Below are positions 44,201-52,288 of a stretch of DNA of 64,000 bases, piece after piece. Source of the DNA: Kribbella amoyensis (GTDB taxonomy: Bacteria; Actinomycetota; Actinomycetes; Propionibacteriales; Kribbellaceae); NCBI RefSeq assembly GCF_007828865.1, contig NZ_VIVK01000001.1, positions 3,906,001-3,970,000 on the forward strand, in the 5' to 3' direction. A program made the position numbers and the translations under genes. A model generated the notes under the pieces. That model was not told where the DNA came from and made no database searches. It worked only from the letters and a program-made list of their open reading frames with translations. The number at the start of each line of letters is the position of its first letter. Position 1 is the first letter of the stretch.

Positions 44201-46811
44201 TGATCATGCCGATGCCGTACCGGTCCTGGCCGTTGATCTGCCGGCCGGTGTGGACGACGAGCAGACGGCCCTGATCCGGGCTCAGTTTCAGCCGCTGGAC
44301 GGTGAAGTCGCCGTTGGCCCCGATGCCGCCGGTGACGTCGTTGATGAAGTCGGTCCGGACGGCGCCGGTGTTGCCGTCGAGGGCCGCGAGCGCGCTGCGC
44401 GGTGCGCCGTTGACCGCGGTGAAGCGGCCGCCGACGTACACGGTGGTGTTGGTCACCGCGAGCTCCTGCGACTTGGCGTTCCCGTCCGCGACGAAGCCGG
44501 TGACCGGGGCGCCGGTGGCGGGATCGATCCGCGCGATGCCCTTGCGGGTCAGGCCGTTGACGGTGCCGAAGTTGCCGGCGATGTACAGCTTGGTGCCGTC
44601 CGGCGAGGCCTCGACCGCCTCGACGCCACCGTTGCCGATGACCGGCCGGAAGGTGGTGTCGATCAGGCCGGTGGTCAGGTTGAACGCCGCGATCTGGGCC
44701 TGGTTCACCGTGGTGGTGTTCCCGGTCGCGTTGTTGCGCAGCGAGGTGAAGCCGCCCGCGACGTACACGCGGTTGCCGACGACCTCGATGTCCCAGATCT
44801 CCCCCGCGCTGATCAGCGGGAAGTTGGTCCGCGGCGTGTCCGGCACGATCCGGGTGCCGTGGCCCGGGCCCGCTGGTTGCGCGGTCGCGACCGCCACGCC
44901 GGTCTTGGTCGCCGTGTGGGTGCCGTCGCTGACCGTCAGGGTCACCGTGCGGCTGCCCGCGCTGGCGTAGGTGTGCACCGGGCTGTCGCCGGTACCGGTC
45001 TGCCCGTCGCCGAAGTTCCAGCTGTAGGTCAGGGCGTCACCGTCGGGGTCGAACGAGTGGTTCGCGTCGAACTCGCACGTCATCGTGGCGCAGCCGGTGG
45101 TGAAGTCCGGGATCGGCGCCTCGTTGGTGCCGGTCGCGTCGGTCCCGGGGTCGAGGACCACCGAGAACATCACCGACCGGGAGGCGGCCGAGCTGGTGGT
45201 CGCGGTCCGGGCGGCGGCGGTACCGATCGGCACGCCGGCGTTCGAGTCCGCGACGACCGCGCTGACCTTGCCGGTCCCGGTGCTCGCCGCGGTGGTTCGC
45301 GACGTCACGTTGGCCGGCAGCGTCCAGGTCTGGACGACCGAGGACTTCTCGCCCCAGACGTTCACCAGCCAGGAGTTGCCCTTGGCAACCGGAGCCGTCG
45401 GCGTCGCGTGGCTGCTCGCACTCGCGTCGACACCGCGGACGGCCGACGCGGAGACGACCGCGACACCGGTACTGCGGTACGCGGCGACGCTCATGACCGA
45501 CTTGGACAGCTCGCTGCCGGTGACGGTCACGTCGGTGTTCGCGTCCTGCGCGGTCGCCGCCTTGGTCCAGGCGCGGCCGCGGATGCCGTTGCCGTCGCGG
45601 GTCTGGATCAGGGTCCAGCCGGGCAGCGTGTCGGTCAGGGTGCCGGTGGTCGAGTTCGTGGTGAGGAACAGCAGGAGCCGGTCCTGGGTCTGCACGTTCG
45701 ACGGGATCCGGACCGTGTGCGAGGACCGGTTCCCCTGCGTACTCGCGCCGCCCACGTACGAGACCTGGCCCTGGCTCACCGTGGCGGTCGGGTTGACCGG
45801 GTGCGTCACGGTGTTGGTCAAGGAGCCGTCGCTGACCGTCAGGGTCACGGTGCGCTGGCCGTCACTCGCGTAGGTGTGGTTCGGGTTGACGCCGGTCCCG
45901 GTCTGGCCGTCGCCGAAGTTCCACGCGTAGGTGAGCGTGTTGCCGTCGGGGTCGGTGGAGCTGGACGCGTCGAAGCCGCAGACGAGGCCGTTGCAGCTGG
46001 CAACGAAGGCGGCGACCGGCGGCTGGTTCACCGGATCGGTGGTCTCACCCGGGCTGAGCGCGAGCGAGAACATCACGGACCGGGACACGGCCACGCTGGT
46101 GGTGGCGGTGCGCCCGGCGGCGGTACCGACCGCGACGGCGCCGGCCGAGTCGGCGAGGACCGCGCTGGTCTTGCCGGAGCCGGTGGCGGCCGAGGTGGTC
46201 CGCGAGGTCGAGCCGGCCGGCAGGGTCCAGGTCAGATCGGTCGACGACTTCTCCTCCCAGATGTTCACCAGCCACGAACCGGTGTCGGCGATGGCCACCG
46301 ACGGAGTGGTGTGGCTGCTGCCCGACGTGTCACTGCCACCGACCGCGGAAGCGGTGATGGTCGCGTTGCCGGTACTGCGGTACGCGGCGACGCCGATCGT
46401 CGACTTGAGCGTGTCGCTCGTCGTCACGGTGACGTTGGCGTTCACGTCGGCGGCGGTGGCGGTCTTGGTCCAGACCCGGCCGCGCACGCCGTTGCCGTTG
46501 CGGGACTGGAGCAACGTCCAGCCGGGCAGGGCATCGGTGATGGTGCCGGTGGTGGCATTCACCACGGTGTAGAGGACCAGGGCGTCCCCGGCCTGGGCGG
46601 TCGCGGGGACCCGGACCGTATGCGCGGTCCTGGCGCCGCTGTTACTGGTTGCGGCTACGAACGAGAGTTCACCGGGCGCAGCGGACGCTGACGTCGCCAG
46701 GACCGCGGTGAGGCCCAGGGAGGGCACCAACGCGACCAGGACGACGACCAGCACATGCAGGAGCCGCCTTCGGCCGTGGACGGATGGATTGAAGAGCTGG
46801 GACACGATCAC
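41280..46811 (-). CDS. Giant secreted protein with PKD domains and beta-propeller
   Basis: An 1843-residue exoprotein. Signal peptide at 1-45 (RRRLLHVLVVVLVALVPSLGL, cleavage near ASA). Residues about 48-335 and 350-625 are tandem copies of a roughly 275-residue unit, each a beta-rich domain (VRGRVWTKTA, SRSVMFSLAL) plus a PKD domain (YAWNFGDGQTGTG). Residues about 660-1062 form a propeller-like region (NRVYVAGGFTSL, TKLYIAGNFGTVNG). About 1070-1660 holds Ig-like repeats, and two more PKD domains close the chain (1674-1843). No catalytic motif or LPxTG anchor is visible. It probably binds polysaccharide or cell surface. GTG 46811 has no clear Shine-Dalgarno sequence; GTG 46805 is an alternative. 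Confidence 0.85.
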   Translation of the reverse strand: MIVSQLFNPSVHGRRRLLHVLVVVLVALVPSLGLTAVLATSASAAPGELSFVAATSNSGARTAHTVRVPATAQAGDALVLYTVVNATTGTITDALPGWTLLQSRNGNGVRGRVWTKTATAADVNANVTVTTSDTLKSTIGVAAYRSTGNATITASAVGGSDTSGSSHTTPSVAIADTGSWLVNIWEEKSSTDLTWTLPAGSTSRTTSAATGSGKTSAVLADSAGAVAVGTAAGRTATTSVAVSRSVMFSLALSPGETTDPVNQPPVAAFVASCNGLVCGFDASSSTDPDGNTLTYAWNFGDGQTGTGVNPNHTYASDGQRTVTLTVSDGSLTNTVTHPVNPTATVSQGQVSYVGGASTQGNRSSHTVRIPSNVQTQDRLLLFLTTNSTTGTLTDTLPGWTLIQTRDGNGIRGRAWTKAATAQDANTDVTVTGSELSKSVMSVAAYRSTGVAVVSASAVRGVDASASSHATPTAPVAKGNSWLVNVWGEKSSVVQTWTLPANVTSRTTAASTGTGKVSAVVADSNAGVPIGTAAARTATTSSAASRSVMFSVVLDPGTDATGTNEAPIPDFTTGCATMTCEFDANHSFDPDGDALTYSWNFGDGQTGTGDSPVHTYASAGSRTVTLTVSDGTHTATKTGVAVATAQPAGPGHGTRIVPDTPRTNFPLISAGEIWDIEVVGNRVYVAGGFTSLRNNATGNTTTVNQAQIAAFNLTTGLIDTTFRPVIGNGGVEAVEASPDGTKLYIAGNFGTVNGLTRKGIARIDPATGAPVTGFVADGNAKSQELAVTNTTVYVGGRFTAVNGAPRSALAALDGNTGAVRTDFINDVTGGIGANGDFTVQRLKLSPDQGRLLVVHTGRQINGQDRYGIGMINTRTGKLLPWRTRLWDDNLQFVGGIQRIYGGDISPDGTYFAVTSGSGGDRPPINDTVVAYPMDGGDNVQPLWISRHFDSVYSIAIAENAIYVGGHFAWQESPTSPQPWPGLTDQGYGTGQGLSGYGLGDAVVRREHLGALNPADGTAIDGFNPGSNSFEGDKHIEITPRGLFVGGDGQTKGGYNVGRVAFFDFNSVAAPNGTETTITDPIEGRIKPVDEPYTISGTASAASGVQRVQVEIMDRQSRRYLNDDLTTWGTTTSNTINATLASPNATSTTWSLPLTMTQNRELQVMARTVAVNNSQDPTKATKKYETFGLADETPNTSVSGPSGNVVNSFTYTITGSATDDLGVNSIGLTLRDLSNNRYLQDDGTVSPTIHTFRITPDVVGATSTTWSLEVTVPYEGEWQAQARATDTSGQSDLDTADRSWIVTENGVPPTVSISSPVSMIPPTTVGTVVVTPGQPLTFAGSANDEQSLYSVEIQLRNSTTRENLAADGSWGVDAIAGWYRVSPLNLNQASYNWSYTTPFNLKPGSYSFSVRATDQLGLTTSNANQGRLSLSAQIPGDTPPDGRLDVTGTVTGGQSLQLNLTGTATDAQGVAEVRVSLEDQDTNRYLQPNGSMAASFATLPATLATPNGTSTTFSLPVTLPTQGDWAVTAYAYDTAGQQDTSTSGATARYRIYPGDTPPTLNEALLTPVEGTEFTDGKIFVTGRAEDDQAMQRVEVGIVNSLGQYMSSSGTFTSTTASWRTAFLTSPGTPGSNFSYTTPVVPPGAYTVRVRAVDQHDLVTAVPSERHVTVVHPAGNQPPVANFTVSCQQNVCTYDARSSTDENPTTLTYSWNFGNGSGSGPLPTRTYTSANTYTVTLTARDEWGATATATQTVTITEPTNNVAPVPVINPPACSVLTCNISGVGSADPNTGDTFTYLWNFGDGTPTSTSSAPSHTFPAAGTYTVTLTTTDGWGKAATITRQVTVTG

Positions 46812-47275
46812 TCACCAACCAGTTCTCGGAGAACAGGACAGAGCCGGGAGACCTCGCCGGCCCGCTGCGGCATCCGTGGTGGTGAGACGTGGTGGTGTGG
46901 TGTTCATCGGCCGGGCATGCGCCCGTCGGTCGGTGGAAATGGCCGCGTCGGACGTTCGGACGGCACCCTGGGCACGGCGCTTCAGCGCGCGCGCCAGCAC
47001 GACAGGACCATGATCTCGACCATGGCCTGTCGGCGTCGCAAGGTGTCGTGTCAACGACGTGGCCGACCACCGACAATGCTCGTCACCCCCCAGTGACCGA
47101 GAACCCACCCCAAGAGACCCGCCCCCCGGATCCTCTGGGGCGACTGTGGCATTCCACCACGCTGCGTGCAACCCCTCCGGGCAGGTTTGGGACTTTCGGC
47201 CCGCTTTCGCTACCCGCTGTAGGCACCCGGCTCCGGCTGCGCGGCCCGCACCGGGCCCGCTCGGTCAGGAGACCG
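46812..47275. other. 464-base upstream region of the PKD-protein gene, no gene seen
   Basis: GTTCTCGGAGAAC (46822-46834) is a perfect 13-base palindrome 10 bases before the GTG start. On the minus strand TTGACA (47053-47048) could be a -35 element. Several local stems occur on the minus strand (CGCCCC/GGGGCG, GTCAC/GTGAC, GTCGT/ACGAC between about 47140 and 47035). These look like a structured leader, but I cannot assign a riboswitch class. Confidence 0.4.
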
Positions 47276-48001
47276 TCAGTCGCCGCCTGCGGGCCGCGGG
47301 GGACGGGATGCGCTCAGCCGGTGGAAGGCGGCGAGGACGGTGGCCGGGAGCTCGACGCGATCGATGAAGTTGCGGCCCAGCGGGCCGTAGCCGGTCTCCC
47401 GCAGGCGGTACACCTCGCCGAGCAGCAACGACGTGAAGCGCTCCCTGGACCAGATCGGTGGACCGTTGCCAGCGGCACCGACCTGGTCCGGGCCGATCGA
47501 GGGGACAACCGCCGCGTGGCTGCGCAACTCGGTGCCGCGCAGATCGGCGAAGGCGCGCTCGAAGGACGCGTGGGTCCGTCGTTGCATCGTCGGATCCTGG
47601 ATCAGCACGAGGCGCTGGGGCCGATCGATGAGCCGGCGGGTGTACGTCGCGTTCTCCCCGCAGTTCGTCGAGTGCGGCTCGACGACGAGCGCGGCGTCCG
47701 GTACCGCGTGGTCCCTGCGCAGCAGGTCCGCGAAGATCTCCGCCTCGGCCCGGCCCGCCGCGGCGACCTCGACCCCGCGCACAGCGAGCGCCTCGACAAG
47801 ATGCCGGGTGGAGTGCCCGATCCCACCGCTGACCAGGATCCTCGGCGCGATCCCACGACGGTAGGCGTCGGCGACCACCTCGACCGACTCCACCACCGCG
47901 CTCCCCATCAACACGATCACGTCCGCCGGCTCCGTCAGCGCACCGTCGTCCCGCCGCGCGAGGTAGGCCGACAGAACCTCGAGATCCTCGTTCGCCGTCA
48001 T
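47276..48001 (-). CDS. YdcF/DUF218-family protein
   Basis: A 241-residue DUF218 protein. ADVIVLMGSAV at about 26-36, ILVSGGIGHSTRHL, EIFADLL, VVEPHSTNCGENATYTRRLI and RLVLIQDPTMQRRTHASFERAF are the family landmarks. YdcF-type proteins bind S-adenosylmethionine in E. coli, but their reaction is unsettled. It has no signal peptide, so it is cytoplasmic. It is the last gene of a minus-strand run GH3-lacI-membrane protein-ydcF (4-base gap), although its functional link to xyloside use is unclear. Confidence 0.88.
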   Translation of the reverse strand: MTANEDLEVLSAYLARRDDGALTEPADVIVLMGSAVVESVEVVADAYRRGIAPRILVSGGIGHSTRHLVEALAVRGVEVAAAGRAEAEIFADLLRRDHAVPDAALVVEPHSTNCGENATYTRRLIDRPQRLVLIQDPTMQRRTHASFERAFADLRGTELRSHAAVVPSIGPDQVGAAGNGPPIWSRERFTSLLLGEVYRLRETGYGPLGRNFIDRVELPATVLAAFHRLSASRPPRPAGGD

Positions 48002-48005
48002 CGGT

Positions 48006-48479
48006 TCAGCGCAGGTCGAGGGCGAGATGGGAGCGGCTCAGGCGGCGGGTGCGCCGGAGCCGGCGGAGGTCGGTCGGGTTGTCGTACATGAGCTGCCAGT
48101 GGAAGTAGTTCACGTACTCCGCGATCGCCAGCGCCAGCAGGACGAGGCCGGGGACGACGTGCCTCGGGCTGTCGTCGAAGCCGAGTCCGACGATGCCCGC
48201 GGCCACGACCAGCAGGACCGGGCAGGCGCTGCGGAGCACCCGGAAGACGGCAAGACCCGGTGGCCGGGCGGAGTTGCCACGGAGTTGGTGGAGTTTCGCG
48301 AACCAGTACGCCGATCCGACCACCAGCAGGAACGCTGCCGCGAGGTAGCCGGCCGCGTTGGCGGCGGTGATCGGCGCCCGGAGGACGGTGAACACGAGCC
48401 AGCCGATCAGCGCGACGTTGACCAGTTCGAGGATCGCCAGGGTGCGCAACCTGGCGGTGACCGGGGTACGGGCGCTCAA
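48006..48479 (-). CDS. Small integral membrane protein
   Basis: A 157-residue protein with four predicted transmembrane segments (about 14-33, 43-60, 85-104, 108-125) and a basic cytoplasmic C-terminus (RRLRRTRRLSRSHLALDLR). Its start overlaps the upstream lacI stop by 4 bases (ATGA). No recognised family. Its translational coupling to a LacI repressor gene is unusual and may be historical rather than functional. Confidence 0.7.
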   Translation of the reverse strand: MSARTPVTARLRTLAILELVNVALIGWLVFTVLRAPITAANAAGYLAAAFLLVVGSAYWFAKLHQLRGNSARPPGLAVFRVLRSACPVLLVVAAGIVGLGFDDSPRHVVPGLVLLALAIAEYVNYFHWQLMYDNPTDLRRLRRTRRLSRSHLALDLR

Positions 48480-49516
48480 GAGGCGGCGGTGGTACCGACG
48501 GGGGCGGGCTGGGCGGTCGAGTCGCGGGTGACGAGGCGGGTGGCGAGCTCCACGTGGTGGGAGTCGACCTTCTCGCCGGCGGCCAGCCGGAGCGCGGTCC
48601 GCAGGGCCACGGAGCCCATCTCCCGCAGGGGTTGCTTGATCGTGGTCAGCTGCGGCGAGGCGAGACGCGCCACCTGGGTGTCGTCGAAGCCCACCACGCT
48701 GAGGTCCTCGGGGACCCGGAGACCGCGAGCGCGGGCCGCTTCCATCACGCCGAGGGCGACCTCGTCACTGCCGGCGAAGATGGCGGTCGGTGGTTCGGGC
48801 AGGTCGAGCAACGCGGCGCCACCGGCCAGGCCGTCGTCGTAGAGGAACTCCCGGGTCCACACGTACTCCTTGGGGACCGGAGCGCCGGCCGCTTCCATCG
48901 CACCGCGGAAGCCGTTCATCCTTGCCTGGTTGCAGCCTGAGGTCGGTGGCCCGCCGAGGTACGCGATCCGGCGGTGCCCCAGCGAGAGCAGGTGCTGGGT
49001 GGCCGCGATCCCGCCGGCGAAGTTCGTCGAGCCGACACTGGTGACGTCCGGCTGGGCCACGTTCACCGGGTCGACCACGACCAGCGGCAACCGTGCCCGG
49101 GCCAGCGCGGCCAGGTCGGCGTCGGTGAGGTCGCTGGTGATCCCGATCGCGGCCCGCCGGCCGGTCGAGGTGAGGTCGCGGATCCACTGCGCCGCCCGGC
49201 TCGCGGTCCGGCCCGGCGGGCGGGGTGGATGCGTACTCACGACGACGTCGACGTCCGCGGTCTGCGCGGCCTCGACGACGCCCTGGATCACCTCGACCGA
49301 GTAGTTGTTGAGGAATCCCTGGTAGAACAGCTCGACCGTGGTCCGGTCGACCTGCTCCGGCCGGCGTCCGACGTACTCGTGTTCCTCGAGCACCGCCTGG
49401 ACGCGGGCGCGGGTCGACTCGGAGACGTCGCTGCGTCCGTTCAGCACCTTGGAGACGGTGGCGATCGAGACCCCGGCGGAGGTCGCGACGGTGGCCAAGG
49501 TGACGCGTCCGGTCAA
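48476..49516 (-). CDS. LacI-family regulator of the xyloside locus
   Basis: A 346-residue LacI/GalR repressor. HTH at the N-terminus (TLATVATSAGVSIATVSKVLNGRSDVSESTRARV) and effector domain from about residue 60. Two starts are possible: GTG 49525 touches the GAGGAG box directly, whereas TTG 49516 sits 8 bases from AGGAGG; I prefer the TTG. It lies immediately after the GH3 gene on the same strand, so it would repress its own operon and, across the divergent region, the ABC importer and xylA. Ligand probably xylose or a xylo-oligosaccharide, from context. Confidence 0.9.
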   Translation of the reverse strand: MTGRVTLATVATSAGVSIATVSKVLNGRSDVSESTRARVQAVLEEHEYVGRRPEQVDRTTVELFYQGFLNNYSVEVIQGVVEAAQTADVDVVVSTHPPRPPGRTASRAAQWIRDLTSTGRRAAIGITSDLTDADLAALARARLPLVVVDPVNVAQPDVTSVGSTNFAGGIAATQHLLSLGHRRIAYLGGPPTSGCNQARMNGFRGAMEAAGAPVPKEYVWTREFLYDDGLAGGAALLDLPEPPTAIFAGSDEVALGVMEAARARGLRVPEDLSVVGFDDTQVARLASPQLTTIKQPLREMGSVALRTALRLAAGEKVDSHHVELATRLVTRDSTAQPAPVGTTAAS

Positions 49517-49529
49517 CCGCGGCACCTCC

Positions 49530-51944
49530 TCACGCTCCTCCTCCGGATCCTCCGACGTCGGCCCCGCACGGCGTCAGGCCGACGGGGGTCACCATCGTAC
49601 GATCGTGCCCGACCGGCCGCACTTCTCCGGTCAGGCGCACGGTGGCACGGCACGACAGGTCCGCGGACGACGTCCCGACCAGGATCTCGACATCGCCTGG
49701 TTCGACGATGCGGCGCAGGTCCGGCCCGGTGTACGCAGTGCGATCGGCGTGCACGGTGAACGTGACGTCCAGCGCGCCTCCCGGCTCGAGGGTCACCCGG
49801 GCGAATCCGGTGAGCAGCTTCAACGGCCGGGCGACCTGGGCGACGAGGTCGTGCAGATAGAGCTGGACCACCTCGTCCCCGGTCCGCGACCCGGTGTTGC
49901 GGACGCGGACGGTCGCGGTGAACTCGCCGTCGGTACCGATCTCGGTCGCGCTGAGCCGGAGGTCGTCCACCTCGAACGTGGTGTACGAAGCCCCGTACCC
50001 GAAGGCGAACAGCGGGACGGCGTCCAGCCCGCTGATCCCGGAACTCTCGACGCTGCCGAGCGCGGGTTGCAGGTACGTCCCGGGCTGGCCGCCGACGTGC
50101 CGCGGGATCTGGACCGGGAGTTTGCCGCCGGGAACGACGCGCCCGCTGAGGACTCCGGCGATGGCGGCACCGCCTTCCTGGCCGGGGATGAACGCCTGCA
50201 CCAACCCGGCCGCGCGGTCCGCGATCTCGCCCAGCGCGTACGGCCGGCCGGAGACGACGACCACGACCACCGGCGTACCGGTCGCCAGCAGCTCGGCGAC
50301 CAGGTCACCCTGGACCCCCGGCAGCCGGAGATCCTCGGCGTCACACCCCTCGCCGGACGAGCCGTGCCCGAATAGCCCGGACAGGTCGCCGACGTACGCG
50401 ACGCACAGGTCCGCGTCCTTCGCCGCCGCCACCGCGGCCGCGAATCCGGTCCGGTCGTCGCCGAGCACCGCGCAACCGGCTTCGTGGACGATCTCGACAC
50501 CCGGCAGTTCGTTGCGCAGGGCATCCACTCCGCTCGGGACGTCGATCCCGAGGGCGCGGTCCGGGTACCGGGGCAGCACGTGGTTGGGGAAGGCGTAGCA
50601 GCCCATGAAGGTCCGGGGATCGCCCGCACACGGACCGACGACGGCGACCCGCCGGACCGGCGGCCGGTCGGCACCCAGCAACGGCAACGCCGTGCCGGGG
50701 TCGAGCAGGACGATCGAGCGCTCGGCGAGTTCGCGGGCCAGGGCGCGATTGGCGGCCGAGTCGAGGTCGAGGCCGTCGCGGCGGACCGAGCCGGCCGGGG
50801 TCCAGTCCGGGTCGAGCAGACCGAGCTGGACCTTCTGCAGCAGCAACCGCCGGGCCGCCCGGTCGACGAGTGCCTCGGGCAACTCGCCCGACTTCACCCG
50901 GTCGAGCAGGCCGCGGCCGAAGCCGACCGTGTCCGGCAGTTCGACATCGGTGCCCGCGGCAAGGGCCAGGGCGCCGGCCGCCTCCGGGTCGGCGGCGACG
51001 TGGTGCATCGTGGCGAGGAACGGCACCGCCCAGTAGTCCGACACGACCGTGCCGGTGAAGCCCCATTCGTCCCGCAGGAGCTGGGTGAACAACCAGGGGT
51101 CCGCACCCGCCGGGAGCCCGTCCAGGTCGGAGTACGAGGTCATCACCGAGCCGGCGCCGGCTGTCGCGATCGCGGCCTCGAAGGTCGGCAGGACCACGTC
51201 CAGCAGTTCACGCCGGCCGATCGAGACGGGACCGTGGTTGCGGCCGGCGCGCGACGCGGAGTACCCGGCGAAGTGTTTGAGTGTCGCGATCACGCCCGTG
51301 CTCTGCAACCCGCGGACGTACGCCGAGCCGAGCTGGCCGACCAGATACGGGTCCTCGCCCATCGTTTCCTCGACGCGCCCCCAGCGGTAGTCGCGGACCA
51401 CGTCGAGGACAGGGGAGAGGCCCTGGTGGACTCCGGCCGCGGCCAGGTCCCGGCCGATCGCGGCCGCCATCCGCTCGACCAGTCCGGGGTCGAACGTGGC
51501 TCCCCACGCGAGCGCGGTCGGGTACACCGTCGCGCCGTACGTGGTGAAGCCGGTCAGGCATTCCTCGTGGACGAGGGCGGGGACCTGGAGCCGGGTGCCG
51601 GCCAGGACGACCTCGTGCTGGCGGACCAGCTCGGCGATGCCCTCGTCGACGGTGACCGGGACGCTGCCCCAGATCCGGGTGAGGTGGCCGAGACCGTTCC
51701 GGCTCGCCTCCTCCAGCGAGACGGAGCCGCCGGCGCCGAACACGTCCTGCATCGGGGCCACGTTGAGCTGCTCGTCGGCGGGGACCTCGGTGTCGGCCAT
51801 GTCGTTGCCGGCCCACCGGCTGCCGAGCTGGGCGATCTTCTCCTCCAGCGTCATCGCGCGCAGCAGCAGCTCGGCCCGCTCGGCCGCCGGCAGGGCGGGG
51901 TCGAGCCACGGGCGGTCCGCGGGCGTTGAGACAGCGTTCGTCAC
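49530..51944 (-). CDS. GH3 glycoside hydrolase, probable beta-xylosidase/beta-glucosidase
   Basis: An 804-residue GH3 enzyme. The N-terminal TIM barrel has VPALVHEECLTGF, LSPVLDVVRDYRWGRVEETMGEDPYLVG, KHFAGYSASRAGRNHGP, and the catalytic nucleophile D303 in TGTVVSDYWAV. The alpha/beta sandwich (about 400-640) includes YVGDLSGLFGHGSSGEG, and a C-terminal fibronectin-III-like domain closes the protein. No signal peptide, so it acts in the cytoplasm on imported oligosaccharide. GTG 51944 follows AGGGAG. Neighbouring xylose isomerase and sugar importer favour beta-xylosidase. Confidence 0.92.
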   Translation of the reverse strand: MTNAVSTPADRPWLDPALPAAERAELLLRAMTLEEKIAQLGSRWAGNDMADTEVPADEQLNVAPMQDVFGAGGSVSLEEASRNGLGHLTRIWGSVPVTVDEGIAELVRQHEVVLAGTRLQVPALVHEECLTGFTTYGATVYPTALAWGATFDPGLVERMAAAIGRDLAAAGVHQGLSPVLDVVRDYRWGRVEETMGEDPYLVGQLGSAYVRGLQSTGVIATLKHFAGYSASRAGRNHGPVSIGRRELLDVVLPTFEAAIATAGAGSVMTSYSDLDGLPAGADPWLFTQLLRDEWGFTGTVVSDYWAVPFLATMHHVAADPEAAGALALAAGTDVELPDTVGFGRGLLDRVKSGELPEALVDRAARRLLLQKVQLGLLDPDWTPAGSVRRDGLDLDSAANRALARELAERSIVLLDPGTALPLLGADRPPVRRVAVVGPCAGDPRTFMGCYAFPNHVLPRYPDRALGIDVPSGVDALRNELPGVEIVHEAGCAVLGDDRTGFAAAVAAAKDADLCVAYVGDLSGLFGHGSSGEGCDAEDLRLPGVQGDLVAELLATGTPVVVVVVSGRPYALGEIADRAAGLVQAFIPGQEGGAAIAGVLSGRVVPGGKLPVQIPRHVGGQPGTYLQPALGSVESSGISGLDAVPLFAFGYGASYTTFEVDDLRLSATEIGTDGEFTATVRVRNTGSRTGDEVVQLYLHDLVAQVARPLKLLTGFARVTLEPGGALDVTFTVHADRTAYTGPDLRRIVEPGDVEILVGTSSADLSCRATVRLTGEVRPVGHDRTMVTPVGLTPCGADVGGSGGGA

Positions 51945-51980
51945 GAAATTCTCCCTACTATTCGACCCGAGCGGTGCAGA

Positions 51981-52000
51981 AGTTTCGAAAAGTTTCGACG
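51981..52000. promoter_or_regulatory. Candidate LacI operator upstream of GH3
   Basis: AGTTTCGA occurs twice exactly 10 bases apart (51981 and 51991), giving one helical turn between copies; the first continues as the palindrome TTTCGAAA. It lies 37 bases upstream of the GH3 start. A related TTACGAAAC lies at 52142-52150 over the importer promoter. Confidence 0.45.
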
Positions 52001-52114
52001 CTCGGTCTGCACCACGGCGATCGCCCGAGGATTTCTCGGCTGGGCCCGGAATCGCCTGCTGACAGGCGCATCTGCGCCCCTACTCTGACCCTGAAATGCC
52101 ATGGTTTCAAGATA

Positions 52115-52143
52115 TTGACAGCGAGTCCCCCGAAATCTACGTT
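52115..52143 (+). promoter_or_regulatory. Promoter of the xylo-oligosaccharide importer/xylA operon
   Basis: A perfect TTGACA (52115-52120), 17-base spacer and TACGTT (52138-52143). The predicted start near 52150 leaves a leader of about 140 nt before the binding-protein gene. The -10 region overlaps a TTACGAAAC word resembling the GH3-side repeats. Confidence 0.55.
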
Positions 52144-52288
52144 ACGAAACACAGGCTTAATCAGTAAGTGCTTCCGCAACCTCGTGGAGCCTCCGGCCGG
52201 GCGCGCCCCAGCGCCGGACCGGCGGGCCGGAACACCTGACAACCCACCTGCCGTGGAGTGGTCCGCGGCACGGAGTACGGAGATCACC

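Noticed and set aside
43500..46691. 1063-codon plus-strand open frame
   Set aside because: Antisense to the PKD protein. It repeats Arg/Gly/Val-rich patterns that mirror the PKD and duplicated units, with no signal peptide or family motif.
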